A DNA stretch of 37,374 nucleotides from SIG575 sp964507395 (GCA_964507395.1 CAZDQE010000017.1:1-37374); one strand, 5' to 3'; positions 8,401 to 16,564 are shown, counted from the first letter of the stretch. The notes: a model not told the origin generated them from the letters alone. Program-made: numbers and translations.

Positions 8401-8429
8401 AGTATATCACAGTGAAAAATAAAAGTAAA
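8401..8429 (-). promoter_or_regulatory. Promoter of the lipase-like gene
   Basis: On the minus strand TTTACT (plus 8424-8429) and TATACT (plus 8401-8406) have a 17-base spacer, about 23 bases upstream of the start codon. This supports the start at 8378. Confidence 0.65.
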
Positions 8430-8454
8430 GGTACACTTTTGAAAGTTTACAAAA

Positions 8455-8498
8455 GAAAAACAGACCCTCGGTATGCTTGGGGTCATACCGAAAGCCTG
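8455..8498 (-). terminator. Terminator of the Usp-domain gene
   Basis: On the minus strand CAGGCTTTCGGTATG and CATACCGAGGGTCTG form a 15-bp RNA stem, counting G-U pairs, around an eight-base loop (plus 8461-8498). TTTTTCTTTT follows. It separates the Usp gene from the lipase gene. Confidence 0.75.
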
Positions 8499-8505
8499 TT
8501 CTTCT

Positions 8506-8535
8506 TGAACTCACAAAAAATGAAAAAAATGAGTT
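8506..8535. repeat. Short inverted repeat downstream of the Usp-domain gene
   Basis: GAACTCA at 8506-8512 and TGAGTTC at 8529-8535 form a 7-bp stem around an A-rich loop. There is no T-tail, so it is probably an mRNA 3' stem loop rather than a terminator. Confidence 0.35.
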
Positions 8536-8577
8536 CGGAGGGGGAAAATATATCAAAAATTAGGAGATAGCAATTAT

Positions 8578-8991
8578 TCAACATCCTACTTTTATTTCAG
8601 ATGAAATTTTATGTGTTTTCTCTTCTTTATCAACCATTATTATTTCCGATGACGGAAGCACTGTATGAAGTGCTGTGATAAAGCCTGAGGTACCGCATTC
8701 ACAAAAGCCTGTTACAATTGATTTTGCACCGTATTTTTTTGCAACAGAAGCGGCTACCGCAAAGGGAAGGTCGTTGTAAAAAAGAAGCATTTCGGCACCG
8801 TGCTCTCTTGCGCATCTGTCAAGCTCGCCTATAGTTTCAAGCTCAGGCGTAAAACAACAGCTTGCAGGAAAAATGCTGAGTACCTTAAGAGGAACATTTT
8901 TCTTTTCAGCAAGATTTGCACCGTAATGTATGAGTCTTTCGCAGGAGCTTTGTCCTGTAACGCATACCAAAACGCATCGGTCTGTTTCCAT
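8578..8991 (-). CDS. Usp/KdpD-like nucleotide-binding domain protein
   Basis: The 137-residue protein resembles the universal-stress-protein domain found in the N-terminal part of KdpD sensor kinases: CVLVCVTGQSSCERLIHYGANLAEK opens the first strand and helix, followed by alternating strands and helices (LKVLSIFP, AEMLLFYND, AKSIVTGFCE). It stands alone without a kinase domain, so it probably binds a nucleotide or acts as a small signalling or stress protein. The start at METDRC is chosen because AAAGGAG stands eight bases upstream; the frame extends 40 codons further with no sign of being translated. Cysteine content is high (six). Exact role unknown. Confidence 0.65.
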   Translation of the reverse strand: METDRCVLVCVTGQSSCERLIHYGANLAEKKNVPLKVLSIFPASCCFTPELETIGELDRCAREHGAEMLLFYNDLPFAVAASVAKKYGAKSIVTGFCECGTSGFITALHTVLPSSEIIMVDKEEKTHKISSEIKVGC

Positions 8992-9104
8992 GGCGTCACT
9001 CCTTTCTGTTTCTGTGATTATATAATAACTCATATTTGTGGCGGATTTTGTAAAAAGAAATGACGATTTAGTAAACATTTTATTAAATTCATATCTCGGA
9101 TTTA

Positions 9105-9133
9105 TTGACAAATTGTTACCTTTGTAATAAACT
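9105..9133 (+). promoter_or_regulatory. Promoter of the GH127-PHP operon
   Basis: TTGACA at 9105-9110 and TAAACT at 9128-9133 are 17 bases apart. The expected start lies about 10 bases before the AAGGAGGTG ribosome binding site at 9150-9158. Confidence 0.6.
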
Positions 9134-9163
9134 TTTCTTATTATATACCAAGGAGGTGTTCTT

Positions 9164-10954
9164 ATGTCAGAGGTTTCTTCAAGGAATGTAAAACTGACTG
9201 ACGGTTTCTGGAAAGAACGTCAGGCGACAGTCAAGGATGTTACAATAAAAAGCGTGTACGACAGATTTTTTGATACAGGCAGAGTTGATGCTTTTGAGAT
9301 GAAATGGAAAAAGGGCGACAAAAATCAGCCTCATATTTTCTGGGATTCGGATATTGCGAAATGGATTGAGGGTGTATCGCTTTTTGACAGTGTTACTCCT
9401 GAGAACGAGGAAAAAATCGAGCATATAATCGACCTTATTGAAAAAGGTCAGGAGGAAAGCGGTTATTTCAATATTTTTTTCACTGTGGTTGAGCCTGAAA
9501 ACAGGTTCAGAAAGAGGACCGAGCATGAGCTTTATTGCGCCGGTCATCTTATGGAAGCCGCAGTGGAATATTACCGTCTGACCGGTAAAGACAGATTCCT
9601 CAAAATCATGTGTAAGTACGCAGACCATATTGAAAGGGTTTTTAAAATTGAAAAAAGTGCCGCCTTTTCAACTCCCGGTCATGAGGAAATTGAACTGGCT
9701 CTTGTAAAGCTTTATTCGGTAACGGGCGAAAAAAGATATCTTGAGCTTTCAAAATTCTTTATTGATGAAAGAGGCAGGGAAATCGAGCAGACCTACGGCG
9801 GATTTTCTGACGGAATTTATGACCAGTGTTTTCTGCCTGTACGTGAACAGAAAACTGCCGAGGGACATTGCGTAAGAGCCTGTTATCTTTACAGCGGCAT
9901 GGCTGATATCGCAAGAATTTATGACGACGCAGAGCTGAAAAATGCCTGTGAAATGATTTTTGACGATATTGTAAACCATAAAATGTACATAACGGGCGGT
10001 ATAGGCTCCAGCCACATCGGTGAAGCTTTTACGATTCCCTATGATTTGCCGAACAGAACGGCTTACACAGAAACATGCGCCGCAATTTCTCTTGCGTTTT
10101 TCGCTCACAGACTTCAGCTTATGTCACCGAAGGCAAAATATGCCGAGGTTATTGAAAAGGTAATTTACAACGGCTCTTTAAGCGGTCTGTCTCTTGACGG
10201 CAAATCCTTCTTCTATGAAAATCCCCTTGAGATTATTCCCGAACTGAGAAACCGTGATGTGTGCGTAAAAGATAAACCCCACTCTCCCATAACGGAAAGA
10301 CTTGAGGTTTTTGCCTGCTCATGCTGTCCGCCCAATGTTATAAGATTCATAGCGGCGATAGGCGAAAATATTTACACATATAATGAAAACACAGTTTATG
10401 TTCATCAGTTCATGTCGGGCGAAGCTGAGTTCGACGGCATGAAAATCACACAAAAAACAGATTATCCTTTAAGCGGAAGGGTCAGCATAAAATACGAAGG
10501 CCCTGCAAAAACTCTGGCAGTGAGAGTTCCTTCCTTCTGCGACGATATTGAAAATGAAAACGGCTATGTTTACTTTGATGTTGAAGACGGAATGGAAACT
10601 GAAATTGATTTCGGTTGCCCCGTTTATTTTGCAGAATCAAATCCCCTTGTCCATGAAAACTGCGGAAGATACGCAGTTATGAGAGGACCTGTAGTTTACT
10701 GCGCCGAGGAAAAGGATAACGGCAAGGTCCTTCGCGATATCTGTATTGATTCCTCTTCGGAAATCAGTGAAGAGTATGATGAAAACTATTCTCTTCCCGT
10801 GCTTTTGTTTAAAGGCACAAGGAGAAAGGCAAGCGGCAACCTTTACTATAAAAAGTCAGACGAGAGAGAAGAAGTGACAGTGAAGATGATTCCCTATTTT
10901 GCCTTCGCAAACAGGGGAGAGAGCGAAATGCTCGTATGGATGCAAGTAAAATAA
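9164..10954 (+). CDS. GH127 beta-L-arabinofuranosidase (DUF1680)
   Basis: A 596-residue glycoside hydrolase predicted to release beta-L-arabinofuranose from plant glycans or glycoproteins. The N-terminus VKLTDGFWKERQ is typical of GH127. The zinc-thiolate active site known from HypBA1 (Glu, Cys, Cys-Cys) can be seen: E303 and C305 in YTETCAAISLAF, and C387-C388 in FACSCCPPNVIRF; the latter region supplies the nucleophilic cysteine. An (alpha/alpha)6 barrel is followed by beta domains. There is no signal peptide, so it is cytoplasmic. An excellent AAGGAGGTG precedes the ATG. A PHP phosphoesterase gene follows after 27 bases, suggesting one operon; no transporter is adjacent. Confidence 0.9.
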   Translation: MSEVSSRNVKLTDGFWKERQATVKDVTIKSVYDRFFDTGRVDAFEMKWKKGDKNQPHIFWDSDIAKWIEGVSLFDSVTPENEEKIEHIIDLIEKGQEESGYFNIFFTVVEPENRFRKRTEHELYCAGHLMEAAVEYYRLTGKDRFLKIMCKYADHIERVFKIEKSAAFSTPGHEEIELALVKLYSVTGEKRYLELSKFFIDERGREIEQTYGGFSDGIYDQCFLPVREQKTAEGHCVRACYLYSGMADIARIYDDAELKNACEMIFDDIVNHKMYITGGIGSSHIGEAFTIPYDLPNRTAYTETCAAISLAFFAHRLQLMSPKAKYAEVIEKVIYNGSLSGLSLDGKSFFYENPLEIIPELRNRDVCVKDKPHSPITERLEVFACSCCPPNVIRFIAAIGENIYTYNENTVYVHQFMSGEAEFDGMKITQKTDYPLSGRVSIKYEGPAKTLAVRVPSFCDDIENENGYVYFDVEDGMETEIDFGCPVYFAESNPLVHENCGRYAVMRGPVVYCAEEKDNGKVLRDICIDSSSEISEEYDENYSLPVLLFKGTRRKASGNLYYKKSDEREEVTVKMIPYFAFANRGESEMLVWMQVK

Positions 10955-10981
10955 ATTTTATACAGAAAGAAGATTTTTGAA

Positions 10982-11716
10982 ATGAGAATTCAGGACGAAC
11001 TAAAAAAACAGCTTGAAGAAGCTTACCCTTACAGAACGGAATTACACGCTCACACGAAGCCTGCAAGTACGTGCAGCGACGTTCCGCCCGAGGATGCTGT
11101 AAGGCTTTATAAAGAAAGAGGTTACACATCTCTTGTAGTTGCAAACCATTTCACACCCGATTATTTCTGCAAGAGGATTGATACAAGAGAAACAAAGCCT
11201 TCTGTTGATTTCTATCTGAGGGATTATCATAAAGCTCTTGAAGCCGGTGCAAAATACGGTCTGAATGTTGTTCTCGCCGCAGAGCTTCGTTTCCCGAATC
11301 AGAACGGAAACGACTATCTTCTTTTCGGCATTGATGAAAAAGACCTTTACGACGTTTTTGAAATGCTCGGTACAACGGTAGAAGATTTTTACAAAAATTA
11401 CTGTGATGAAACAAAGCTTCTTTTTCAGGCTCACCCGATGCGTAACGGTCAGATCGTAATGCCTCCCGAAACTGTTGACGGCTATGAAGGCTTCAATCTT
11501 CATCCGAATCACAATTCCCGTCCTGCTCTTGCCGCAAGATATGCAAAGAGCGTGAACAAACCGTTTATTGCAGGAACGGATTTCCATGAGTACGGACATG
11601 ACGGACTTTCCGCGCTCAGAACAAAAACTCCTGTTGAAAACTCTCACGATATTGTGAAAGTAATAAAAGAAAACGATTTTATTATGGATTCTGACGGAAT
11701 TTTAATTATTCCTTAA
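10982..11716 (+). CDS. PHP-domain metal-dependent phosphoesterase
   Basis: A 244-residue PHP-fold protein. The metal-binding ELHAHT (H22, H24) opens the barrel. Further ligand-type motifs follow in order: VVANHF, LAAELRFP, LFQAHPMR, NLHPNHNSR and the closing AGTDFHEYGHDG. This matches stand-alone PHP hydrolases that act on phosphate esters such as nucleotides or sugar phosphates. It lies 27 bases behind the GH127 gene with only a weak ribosome binding site (AGAAAG), so translation probably depends on the upstream gene. A role with the arabinose enzyme, for example on a phosphorylated sugar, is inference. Confidence 0.8.
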   Translation: MRIQDELKKQLEEAYPYRTELHAHTKPASTCSDVPPEDAVRLYKERGYTSLVVANHFTPDYFCKRIDTRETKPSVDFYLRDYHKALEAGAKYGLNVVLAAELRFPNQNGNDYLLFGIDEKDLYDVFEMLGTTVEDFYKNYCDETKLLFQAHPMRNGQIVMPPETVDGYEGFNLHPNHNSRPALAARYAKSVNKPFIAGTDFHEYGHDGLSALRTKTPVENSHDIVKVIKENDFIMDSDGILIIP

Positions 11717-11737
11717 TCATTCCTTAATTTTTCTTTA

Positions 11738-11766
11738 TTGACATCTATATCTGTTGGTTGTATAAT
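11738..11766 (+). promoter_or_regulatory. Perfect consensus sigma-A promoter
   Basis: TTGACA at 11738-11743 and TATAAT at 11761-11766 with a 17-base spacer match the consensus exactly. The exported DUF4430-like protein downstream is therefore probably made in large amounts. Confidence 0.88.
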
Positions 11767-11798
11767 GTTTATATAAATTTATAAAGGAGATGTATGAA

Positions 11799-12617
11799 AT
11801 GAACAAGAAATTTATTCGCCTCGTCAGCATCATGCTTTCAGTTATGGTTCTTTTCTCTTGTATGCTTACAGTAAGTGCCGAAGAAGGAGAAGCAGCCGAG
11901 CCCGTAGAAAAAATCAAGGTATCAATCAGAGTTGAGGGTCTTGAAAAGACACTTGCGGACAAAGAAATCTCAGTTGACAAGGGTAGCACTGTACAGAGTA
12001 TTCTTGATACAGCAGCTCTTGACGTAACTTACACAGCAGAGGGTGCTGTCGCATCTGTAAAGGGTGAAAGCACAGTTACTTCATCTCAGTGGCAGTATGC
12101 AGTTGACGGCGCTATCAAGACTGATGCAGTAAGTGCTTACATAGTGGAAAATGATGCAGGAATCATCCTCTTCAATGCAACTCAGGATGCAGTTATTCCC
12201 TCTTTTGATGCAGAAGAAGTTGAAATTTCAGGTGTTATCAAATTTGAAGGTACTGACAAGACAGGCGCAAAAGCTCCCATTGCAAACGCAACGGTCAAAT
12301 GGGAAACAAAGTCAGGCTATGTTACATACACAACTGACAAAGACGGTAAAATCTACCTTCCACAGGACGTTCTTACAAAAGGCGACCACACTGTAGAAAT
12401 CAGCAAAACAAACGCTTATGGTGTTCCCATGGTAGTTCGTTTCGATGCAGGCACAGAAATCGAAGTTGAAGAGCTTGAAGACAACGCAGGAGAGGTTAAA
12501 ACTCTTTTTGAAGAAATTTATGATTTCCTCTATTCAATCCTTAAAGGTGTTGTTGAAGTATGGGCATTCTATTTCAATCAGATCGGCAGTCTTTTCGGCA
12601 TTGGTAGTGCAGCATAA
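11799..12617 (+). CDS. Exported DUF4430-like protein with hydrophobic C-tail
   Basis: A 272-residue exported protein. A signal peptide (1 to about 27, VSA before EEGE) includes a poor lipobox-like LFSC. Residues about 38-130 resemble the DUF4430/transcobalamin-C fold, with VEGLEKTLADKEISVDKGSTVQSIL and SSQWQYAVDGAIK. About 143-225 look like a CnaB/carboxypeptidase-regulatory-like beta domain (APIANATVKWETKSG). The end carries an unusual hydrophobic stretch, DFLYSILKGVVEVWAFYF, then QIGSLFGIGSAA. AAGGAG lies nine bases before the chosen ATG; another ATG three codons upstream fits the ribosome binding site badly. Perfect promoter in front and strong terminator behind make it a highly expressed single-gene unit. 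Probably a cell-surface binding or adhesive protein. Confidence 0.65.
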   Translation: MNKKFIRLVSIMLSVMVLFSCMLTVSAEEGEAAEPVEKIKVSIRVEGLEKTLADKEISVDKGSTVQSILDTAALDVTYTAEGAVASVKGESTVTSSQWQYAVDGAIKTDAVSAYIVENDAGIILFNATQDAVIPSFDAEEVEISGVIKFEGTDKTGAKAPIANATVKWETKSGYVTYTTDKDGKIYLPQDVLTKGDHTVEISKTNAYGVPMVVRFDAGTEIEVEELEDNAGEVKTLFEEIYDFLYSILKGVVEVWAFYFNQIGSLFGIGSAA

Positions 12618-12636
12618 TAATTTATGGTAAAATTTT

Positions 12637-12668
12637 AAAGTCCTCTTCGGAGGACTTTATTTTTTTTT
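12637..12668 (+). terminator. Terminator after the DUF4430-like gene
   Basis: AAAGTCCTC and GAGGACTTT around a TTCG tetraloop (12637-12658) are followed by ATTTTTTTTT. This is a very stable intrinsic terminator. Confidence 0.9.
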
Positions 12669-12672
12669 ACAG

Positions 12673-12701
12673 TTGATTTTTTCAGTTTCAGGATATATAA
12701 T
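12673..12701 (+). promoter_or_regulatory. Promoter of the flavodiiron operon
   Basis: TTGATT at 12673-12678 and TATAAT at 12696-12701 with a 17-base spacer lie directly after the preceding terminator and about 30 bases before the fprA start. Confidence 0.75.
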
Positions 12702-12730
12702 TAATTTCAGTAAATGCAAGGAGAGATAAA

Positions 12731-13933
12731 ATGTACAGCTACAGAAAAGTTAAAGACGATATTTATATGATCGGTGCAAGTGACAGACGTCTTGCACTCT
12801 TCGAAAATGTTTATCCCATAAAGGACGGCGTTTCTTACAACTCATATTTTATTGACGATGAAAAAACAGTTGTGCTCGATACTGTTGACAAGGCAGTAAG
12901 CGGAGTTTTCTTTGAGAATATCAGGCATTTGCTGAACGGAAGACACCTTGATTATCTTATTGTCAACCATATGGAGCCTGACCACTGCGCAATGATTGCT
13001 GATACTGTTCTTCGCTACCCCGATGTTAAAATAGTAGGTAATGCAAAAACGCTTACAATGATTGAAAACTTTTTCGGAAAGCTCAATGAGGAAAATTTTG
13101 TCACTGTCAGCGAGGGCGACGAGCTTGTGACAGGTAAGCACGTATTTACTTTTGTTACGGCTCCCATGGTACACTGGCCTGAGGTAATGGTAACTTACGA
13201 TAAGACTGACAAAATCCTCTTTTCTGCAGATGCTTTCGGCTCGTTCGGCGCACTTGACGGCAATATTTTCGCAGACGAAATTGATTATGACAAATCAAAA
13301 ATTGACGAGGCAAGAAGATATTATACAAATATCGTAGGCAAATACGGCGCACAGGTGCAGGCTCTGCTGAAAAAGGCAGGCGGTATTGAAATTGATATGA
13401 TCTGCCCTCTTCACGGACACATTTTCAGAAAGGATTTTGCATTCCTTCTTGAAAAGTACGATTTGTGGAGCAGATACGAGGCGGAAGAAAAGGCAGTTGT
13501 TATCGCCTACGCATCAATTTACGGCAATACAGAAAATGCAGTTTCAGTTCTTGCAAATATGCTTGCTGATAACGGCGTAAAAAATATCAGGGTTTACGAT
13601 GTTTCCGTAACAGACCCCTCATTTATTTTGTCAGAATGCTTCAGAGCAAGCCATCTTGTTTTCGCAAGCTCAACCTACAACGGCGGAATTTTCCCGAAAA
13701 TGGAAACACTTCTTCTTGATATCAAGGCTCATGCTCTTCAGAACAGAAAAGCATATATTATGGATAACGGCTCATGGGGTGCAGTTGCAGGCAGAAAGAT
13801 GGAAGAAATTCTCACATCTCTCAAAGGCTTTGAGGTCAGCGAAGAAAAAATTTCAATAAAGTCTGCTCTCAAAGAAGAACAGCTTGAAAGCCTTGAAAAA
13901 CTTGCAGAAAAAATTTCTGCTGAGGTAATTTAA
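12731..13933 (+). CDS. fprA: Flavodiiron protein (A-type flavoprotein), O2/NO reductase
   Basis: A 400-residue cytoplasmic enzyme that reduces O2 to water and/or NO to N2O, protecting anaerobes. It has the standard two-domain layout. The N-terminal metallo-beta-lactamase-like diiron domain has ligands H80-x-E82-x-D84-H85 (NHMEPDH), the His of PMVHWPEV, D167 (FSADAFGS) and the His of CPLHGHIFR. The C-terminal flavodoxin domain (from about 255) carries the FMN phosphate loop YASIYGNTEN. There is no rubredoxin or reductase extension, so electrons come from separate partners. AAGGAG precedes the ATG. Two exported alpha/beta hydrolase genes follow with one-base gaps, an unexpected company for this enzyme. 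Confidence 0.93.
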   Translation: MYSYRKVKDDIYMIGASDRRLALFENVYPIKDGVSYNSYFIDDEKTVVLDTVDKAVSGVFFENIRHLLNGRHLDYLIVNHMEPDHCAMIADTVLRYPDVKIVGNAKTLTMIENFFGKLNEENFVTVSEGDELVTGKHVFTFVTAPMVHWPEVMVTYDKTDKILFSADAFGSFGALDGNIFADEIDYDKSKIDEARRYYTNIVGKYGAQVQALLKKAGGIEIDMICPLHGHIFRKDFAFLLEKYDLWSRYEAEEKAVVIAYASIYGNTENAVSVLANMLADNGVKNIRVYDVSVTDPSFILSECFRASHLVFASSTYNGGIFPKMETLLLDIKAHALQNRKAYIMDNGSWGAVAGRKMEEILTSLKGFEVSEEKISIKSALKEEQLESLEKLAEKISAEVI

Positions 13934-13934
13934 A

Positions 13935-14783
13935 ATGAAAAAGGTTATATGTGTTATATTTTCTTTATGTTTTCTGTTTTCCGTTTTTTCTGTTGCAGGT
14001 GTTGTTTCTTCAGCGGAAAACTATGTAACTGAAATGCCTGAGCTGAAAGAATATGGCTTTGTTACCGTGGATGACGGGACAGAAATTGAATACGGTATTT
14101 ACGGGAATTTAAATGCAGAGCCTATAGTTCTTCTTCCATGCAACGGCGGAGAAATGCACAACCTTGACTCAAGTGTTCTGCCTGAACTTGCATGTCACTT
14201 TAAAGTTATTACAGTATCACCGAGAGGTACAGGCGCTTCCGGACGGGGAAACTGTGAACTCACTTTTGAAAGGGAAGCACAGGACCTTGCGTGTATGCTT
14301 GATGAAATGAACATTGAAAAGGCTCATTTCTTCGGTTACAGTGATGGAGGAAATCTTGCGATTGTTTTTGCAGTGAATTATCCTGACAGAGTTCTTTCTC
14401 TTGTTCCTGTAGGCGCAAATATCAGCCCGTGGGGCACAAAAATCAACAGTCAGATTCCCATTATCACAAAGTATATAAAGTATGCTGTCGAAGCATGGAT
14501 AACAAAAGACCCTGAAATCGAACTAAAACGCGATATACAGAAAATGATGGTTACTGAGCCCTCACTTAAATTCAGCGATTTAGAAAAAATCACTGCTCCC
14601 ACACTTAATATTTACGCAGATGATGATATGATGTATCCGTGGCATTCACAGAGAATTACAAAGTCAATTCCGGGCGCAACGGAGTTGAGAGTTGCCGACT
14701 CAGGTCATTCTGATATTCTTGAATTCAGGGATGAGCTTTTTACGGCGATGTTTGAACTTTACAGAGGGATAGGAGCGATGTAA
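13935..14783 (+). CDS. Exported alpha/beta hydrolase, first of a tandem pair
   Basis: A 282-residue exported hydrolase. The signal peptide runs from MKKVICVIF to about VVSSA. The fold follows the haloalkane dehalogenase/epoxide hydrolase-like pattern: strand VLLPCNGGEMHN, oxyanion region SPRGTGASGRG, nucleophile elbow FFGYSDGGN with Ser136, an acid in NIYADDDMMYP, and histidine in DSGHSD. It starts one base after the fprA stop (TAAA-ATG), with TGAGG as ribosome binding site, and is clearly cotranscribed. The next gene is a close paralogue with the nucleophile at the same residue number. Substrate unknown; an ester is the simplest guess. Confidence 0.78.
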   Translation: MKKVICVIFSLCFLFSVFSVAGVVSSAENYVTEMPELKEYGFVTVDDGTEIEYGIYGNLNAEPIVLLPCNGGEMHNLDSSVLPELACHFKVITVSPRGTGASGRGNCELTFEREAQDLACMLDEMNIEKAHFFGYSDGGNLAIVFAVNYPDRVLSLVPVGANISPWGTKINSQIPIITKYIKYAVEAWITKDPEIELKRDIQKMMVTEPSLKFSDLEKITAPTLNIYADDDMMYPWHSQRITKSIPGATELRVADSGHSDILEFRDELFTAMFELYRGIGAM

Positions 14784-14784
14784 A

Positions 14785-15627
14785 ATGAAAAAGGTTATCA
14801 GTCTGTTTCTTGCTTTGACCGTTATGGTAACAGCTTTTGCAATGTTCGGGATTTCTTCATCAGCAGAAGGCTACGCAACAGAAATGCCCGAACAAAAAGA
14901 ACACGGCTTTATCACTGCACGTGACGGTGCAAAAATCGAATATGCAATTTACGGCGATATGGAAGCAGAGCCTCTTGTGATGCTTCCTTGTAACGGCAAT
15001 GATATGCACAATTTCGACGGAACTCTTCTCCCTGAAATGGCAGAGCATTTCAAAGTAATTACAGTCTCTCCCAGAGGTACGGGCGCATCAGAGCGCGGTG
15101 AGGGTGAGCTTACCTTTGACGTTGAAAGCGATGACCTTCTTTTCCTTTTAGATGAGCTGGGCATTGAAAAAACACATCTTTTCGGCTTCTCTGACGGCGG
15201 AAATTTAGCGATAGTTTTCACCGTTCAGCACGGTGACAGAGTTCTTTCACTCATTCCCATGGGAGCCAACATCAACGCATGGGGCACTAAAATCACCAAT
15301 CAGATAGGCATTGTTTTTGAATACTGGATGCTTTGCATTGAAGCGAAGAGGACAAATGACCCTGCCGTTGCGCTTAAACGCGATATTCAGGGAATGATGG
15401 TAGGTCAGCCAAATCTTACCTTCAAGGATCTGGAAAATATCAATGTTCCGACACTGAACATTTTCGGTCAGAGCGATATGATGTACCGCTCTCATTCAAA
15501 GAAAATAACAAAATCAATTCCCGGCGCTGAGGAGCTTATGGTCAAAGGCGGCGGACACTCAAGCTGTTTTGACTACACACACGAAATTCTCCTGCCGAGG
15601 ATTCTTGAGTTTTACGAAAACCTTTAA
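14785..15627 (+). CDS. Exported alpha/beta hydrolase, second of a tandem pair
   Basis: A 280-residue paralogue of the preceding protein, colinear from the signal peptide (MKKVISLFLALTVMV to SSSA) to the end. Shared blocks include VTVSPRGTGAS, the elbow FGFSDGGNLAIVF with Ser136, NIFGQSDMMYRSHSKKITKSIPGA, and the histidine of GGGHSS. The start follows the first stop by one base, again in the arrangement TAAA-ATG, which points to a tandem duplication of the whole reading frame including the junction. A terminator follows at 15634. Differences cluster in the cap region (about 165-205), so the two copies may prefer different substrates. Confidence 0.78.
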   Translation: MKKVISLFLALTVMVTAFAMFGISSSAEGYATEMPEQKEHGFITARDGAKIEYAIYGDMEAEPLVMLPCNGNDMHNFDGTLLPEMAEHFKVITVSPRGTGASERGEGELTFDVESDDLLFLLDELGIEKTHLFGFSDGGNLAIVFTVQHGDRVLSLIPMGANINAWGTKITNQIGIVFEYWMLCIEAKRTNDPAVALKRDIQGMMVGQPNLTFKDLENINVPTLNIFGQSDMMYRSHSKKITKSIPGAEELMVKGGGHSSCFDYTHEILLPRILEFYENL

Positions 15628-15633
15628 AATTTG

Positions 15634-15672
15634 AAATGCAGACAAACTTTACACGGTTTGTCTGCATTTTTT
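15634..15672 (+). terminator. Terminator after the hydrolase pair
   Basis: AAATGCAGACAAAC at 15634-15647 pairs with GTTTGTCTGCATTT at 15656-15669 in a perfect 14-bp stem followed by more T. It closes the fprA-hydrolase-hydrolase operon. Confidence 0.85.
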
Positions 15673-15709
15673 GTTAATGCCTGTCATATTTATTTATGAG
15701 GTGATAAAT

Positions 15710-15976
15710 TTGTCAGGTATGTTTAAATTCTGCGTGATTGCTTCTCTTGCAATTGCCTGTCTTATTGTAATTATTTCCGCTTTTAAAACAAGGCGTTTCA
15801 TTTCCTGTCTTTTTCTCAGTGCCCTGCAGGGAATCGCCGCGATTTTTGCCGTAAATGCGCTGGGACTTGTAACGGGACTTCATCTTTCACTCAACGGCTA
15901 TACTGTCGCCGCGTCGGTAATCGGAGGTACACCTGCGGTAATCGGAATGATAGTGACGGAGATTCTGTTTCTTTGA
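15710..15976 (+). CDS. bofA: BofA-family small membrane protein (TTG start)
   Basis: An 88-residue membrane protein with three hydrophobic segments: FCVIASLAIACLIVIIS, LFLSALQGIAAIFAVNALG and a C-terminal AASVIGGTPAVIGMIVTEILFL. The motif around NALGLVTGLHLSLNGYTVAASVIGGTPAVIGMI matches BofA, which in Bacillus inhibits processing of pro-sigma-K in the mother-cell membrane and has almost the same length (87). The frame begins inside the previous terminator, but GAGGTG at 15698-15703 points to TTG at 15710 (MSGMFKF). Its usual recR neighbourhood is absent. The call rests on a short family, so moderate certainty; it suggests a spore-forming lineage. Confidence 0.6.
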   Translation: MSGMFKFCVIASLAIACLIVIISAFKTRRFISCLFLSALQGIAAIFAVNALGLVTGLHLSLNGYTVAASVIGGTPAVIGMIVTEILFL

Positions 15977-15982
15977 AACTGA

Positions 15983-16012
15983 TGCAGAATTCAGAGTGCA
16001 AGGTGCAGAGCT
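15983..16012. repeat. Short degenerate TGCAG-type repeat
   Basis: The stretch repeats the units TGCAGAATTCAGAGTGCAAGG and TGCAGAGC. A related pattern (AATGCAGGGTGCAGAATG) occurs after the Nudix gene at 28559-28576. Both lie directly behind stop codons in gene ends. Confidence 0.35.
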
Positions 16013-16041
16013 TAGAATAAAAACAAGGTCAATATTAGCTT

Positions 16042-16449
16042 TCAATCCTGAACCACAACAAGACTGTACTTTTTCGCTTCTTTTTTTTCGGAGTCTGTAA
16101 GAGTAAGTGTGTTATCCTCAATTTCGTATGTATATCTGCTTGTAATTTCCTTTGAATAAACGGAAAGTGTTATTGAAATTTCTTTTTCGGATTTGTCATA
16201 GGCATATGTGCCCTCAAGTGAGCCTTTATATACAGTTTCAATAACGGGAAGCTTTTCGCCGTCAATATAAACCTTCATGCTTCCGTCCTCACGGAAGGTA
16301 TAGCTTCCGCTGTCAGAGGCGGAAATCCATGTGCCTGCGAGGGGATTGGCGTTTGCCTTGTTTACAATGATTATTATTGAAACTATGAGTGCAACAATAA
16401 ACGCACAGATAAGCGAAAGTACGATTATGCCCTTTGTTTTTCTCTTCAT
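16042..16449 (-). CDS. Membrane-anchored small beta-barrel-like protein
   Basis: A 135-residue protein with a short basic N-terminus (MKRKTKG), one membrane helix (about 7-31, IIVLSLICAFIVALIVSIIIIV), and an outside domain of alternating short strands. The pattern LAGTWISASDSGSYTFREDGSMKVYI ... GTYAYDKSEKEISITL ... YEIEDNTLTLT resembles lipocalin-like DUF5640-type domains common in gut Clostridia. AAAGGTG is spaced seven bases from the chosen ATG, and a promoter lies just upstream; a longer frame (MKERCLF) is less likely. It converges with bofA and diverges from the HD gene. Function unknown. Confidence 0.6.
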   Translation of the reverse strand: MKRKTKGIIVLSLICAFIVALIVSIIIIVNKANANPLAGTWISASDSGSYTFREDGSMKVYIDGEKLPVIETVYKGSLEGTYAYDKSEKEISITLSVYSKEITSRYTYEIEDNTLTLTDSEKKEAKKYSLVVVQD

Positions 16450-16476
16450 AAATAAACACCTTTCTTTCACTCTTCC

Positions 16477-16505
16477 ATTATATCAATAAACGCCCGGAAA
16501 TACAA
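16477..16505 (-). promoter_or_regulatory. Promoter of the small membrane protein gene
   Basis: On the minus strand TTGTAT (plus 16500-16505) and TATAAT (plus 16477-16482) are 17 bases apart, about 27 bases upstream of the start codon. Confidence 0.65.
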
Positions 16506-16536
16506 GTTTAAAAATTATTAAAAAATACCGAAACTA

Positions 16537-16564
16537 TTGATTTTGAAAATTATCGTAGTATAAT
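16537..16564 (+). promoter_or_regulatory. Promoter of the HD hydrolase-CmpB operon
   Basis: TTGATT at 16537-16542 and TATAAT at 16559-16564 have a 16-base spacer. The TATAAT lies 17 bases before the TTG start, so the 5' leader would be very short (about 10 bases). Confidence 0.6.

Noticed and set aside
8379..8486. N-terminal extension of the lipase-like protein
   Set aside because: It would be translated across the Usp-gene terminator and the lipase promoter. Starting at MKK gives a clean signal peptide behind GGAGGG.
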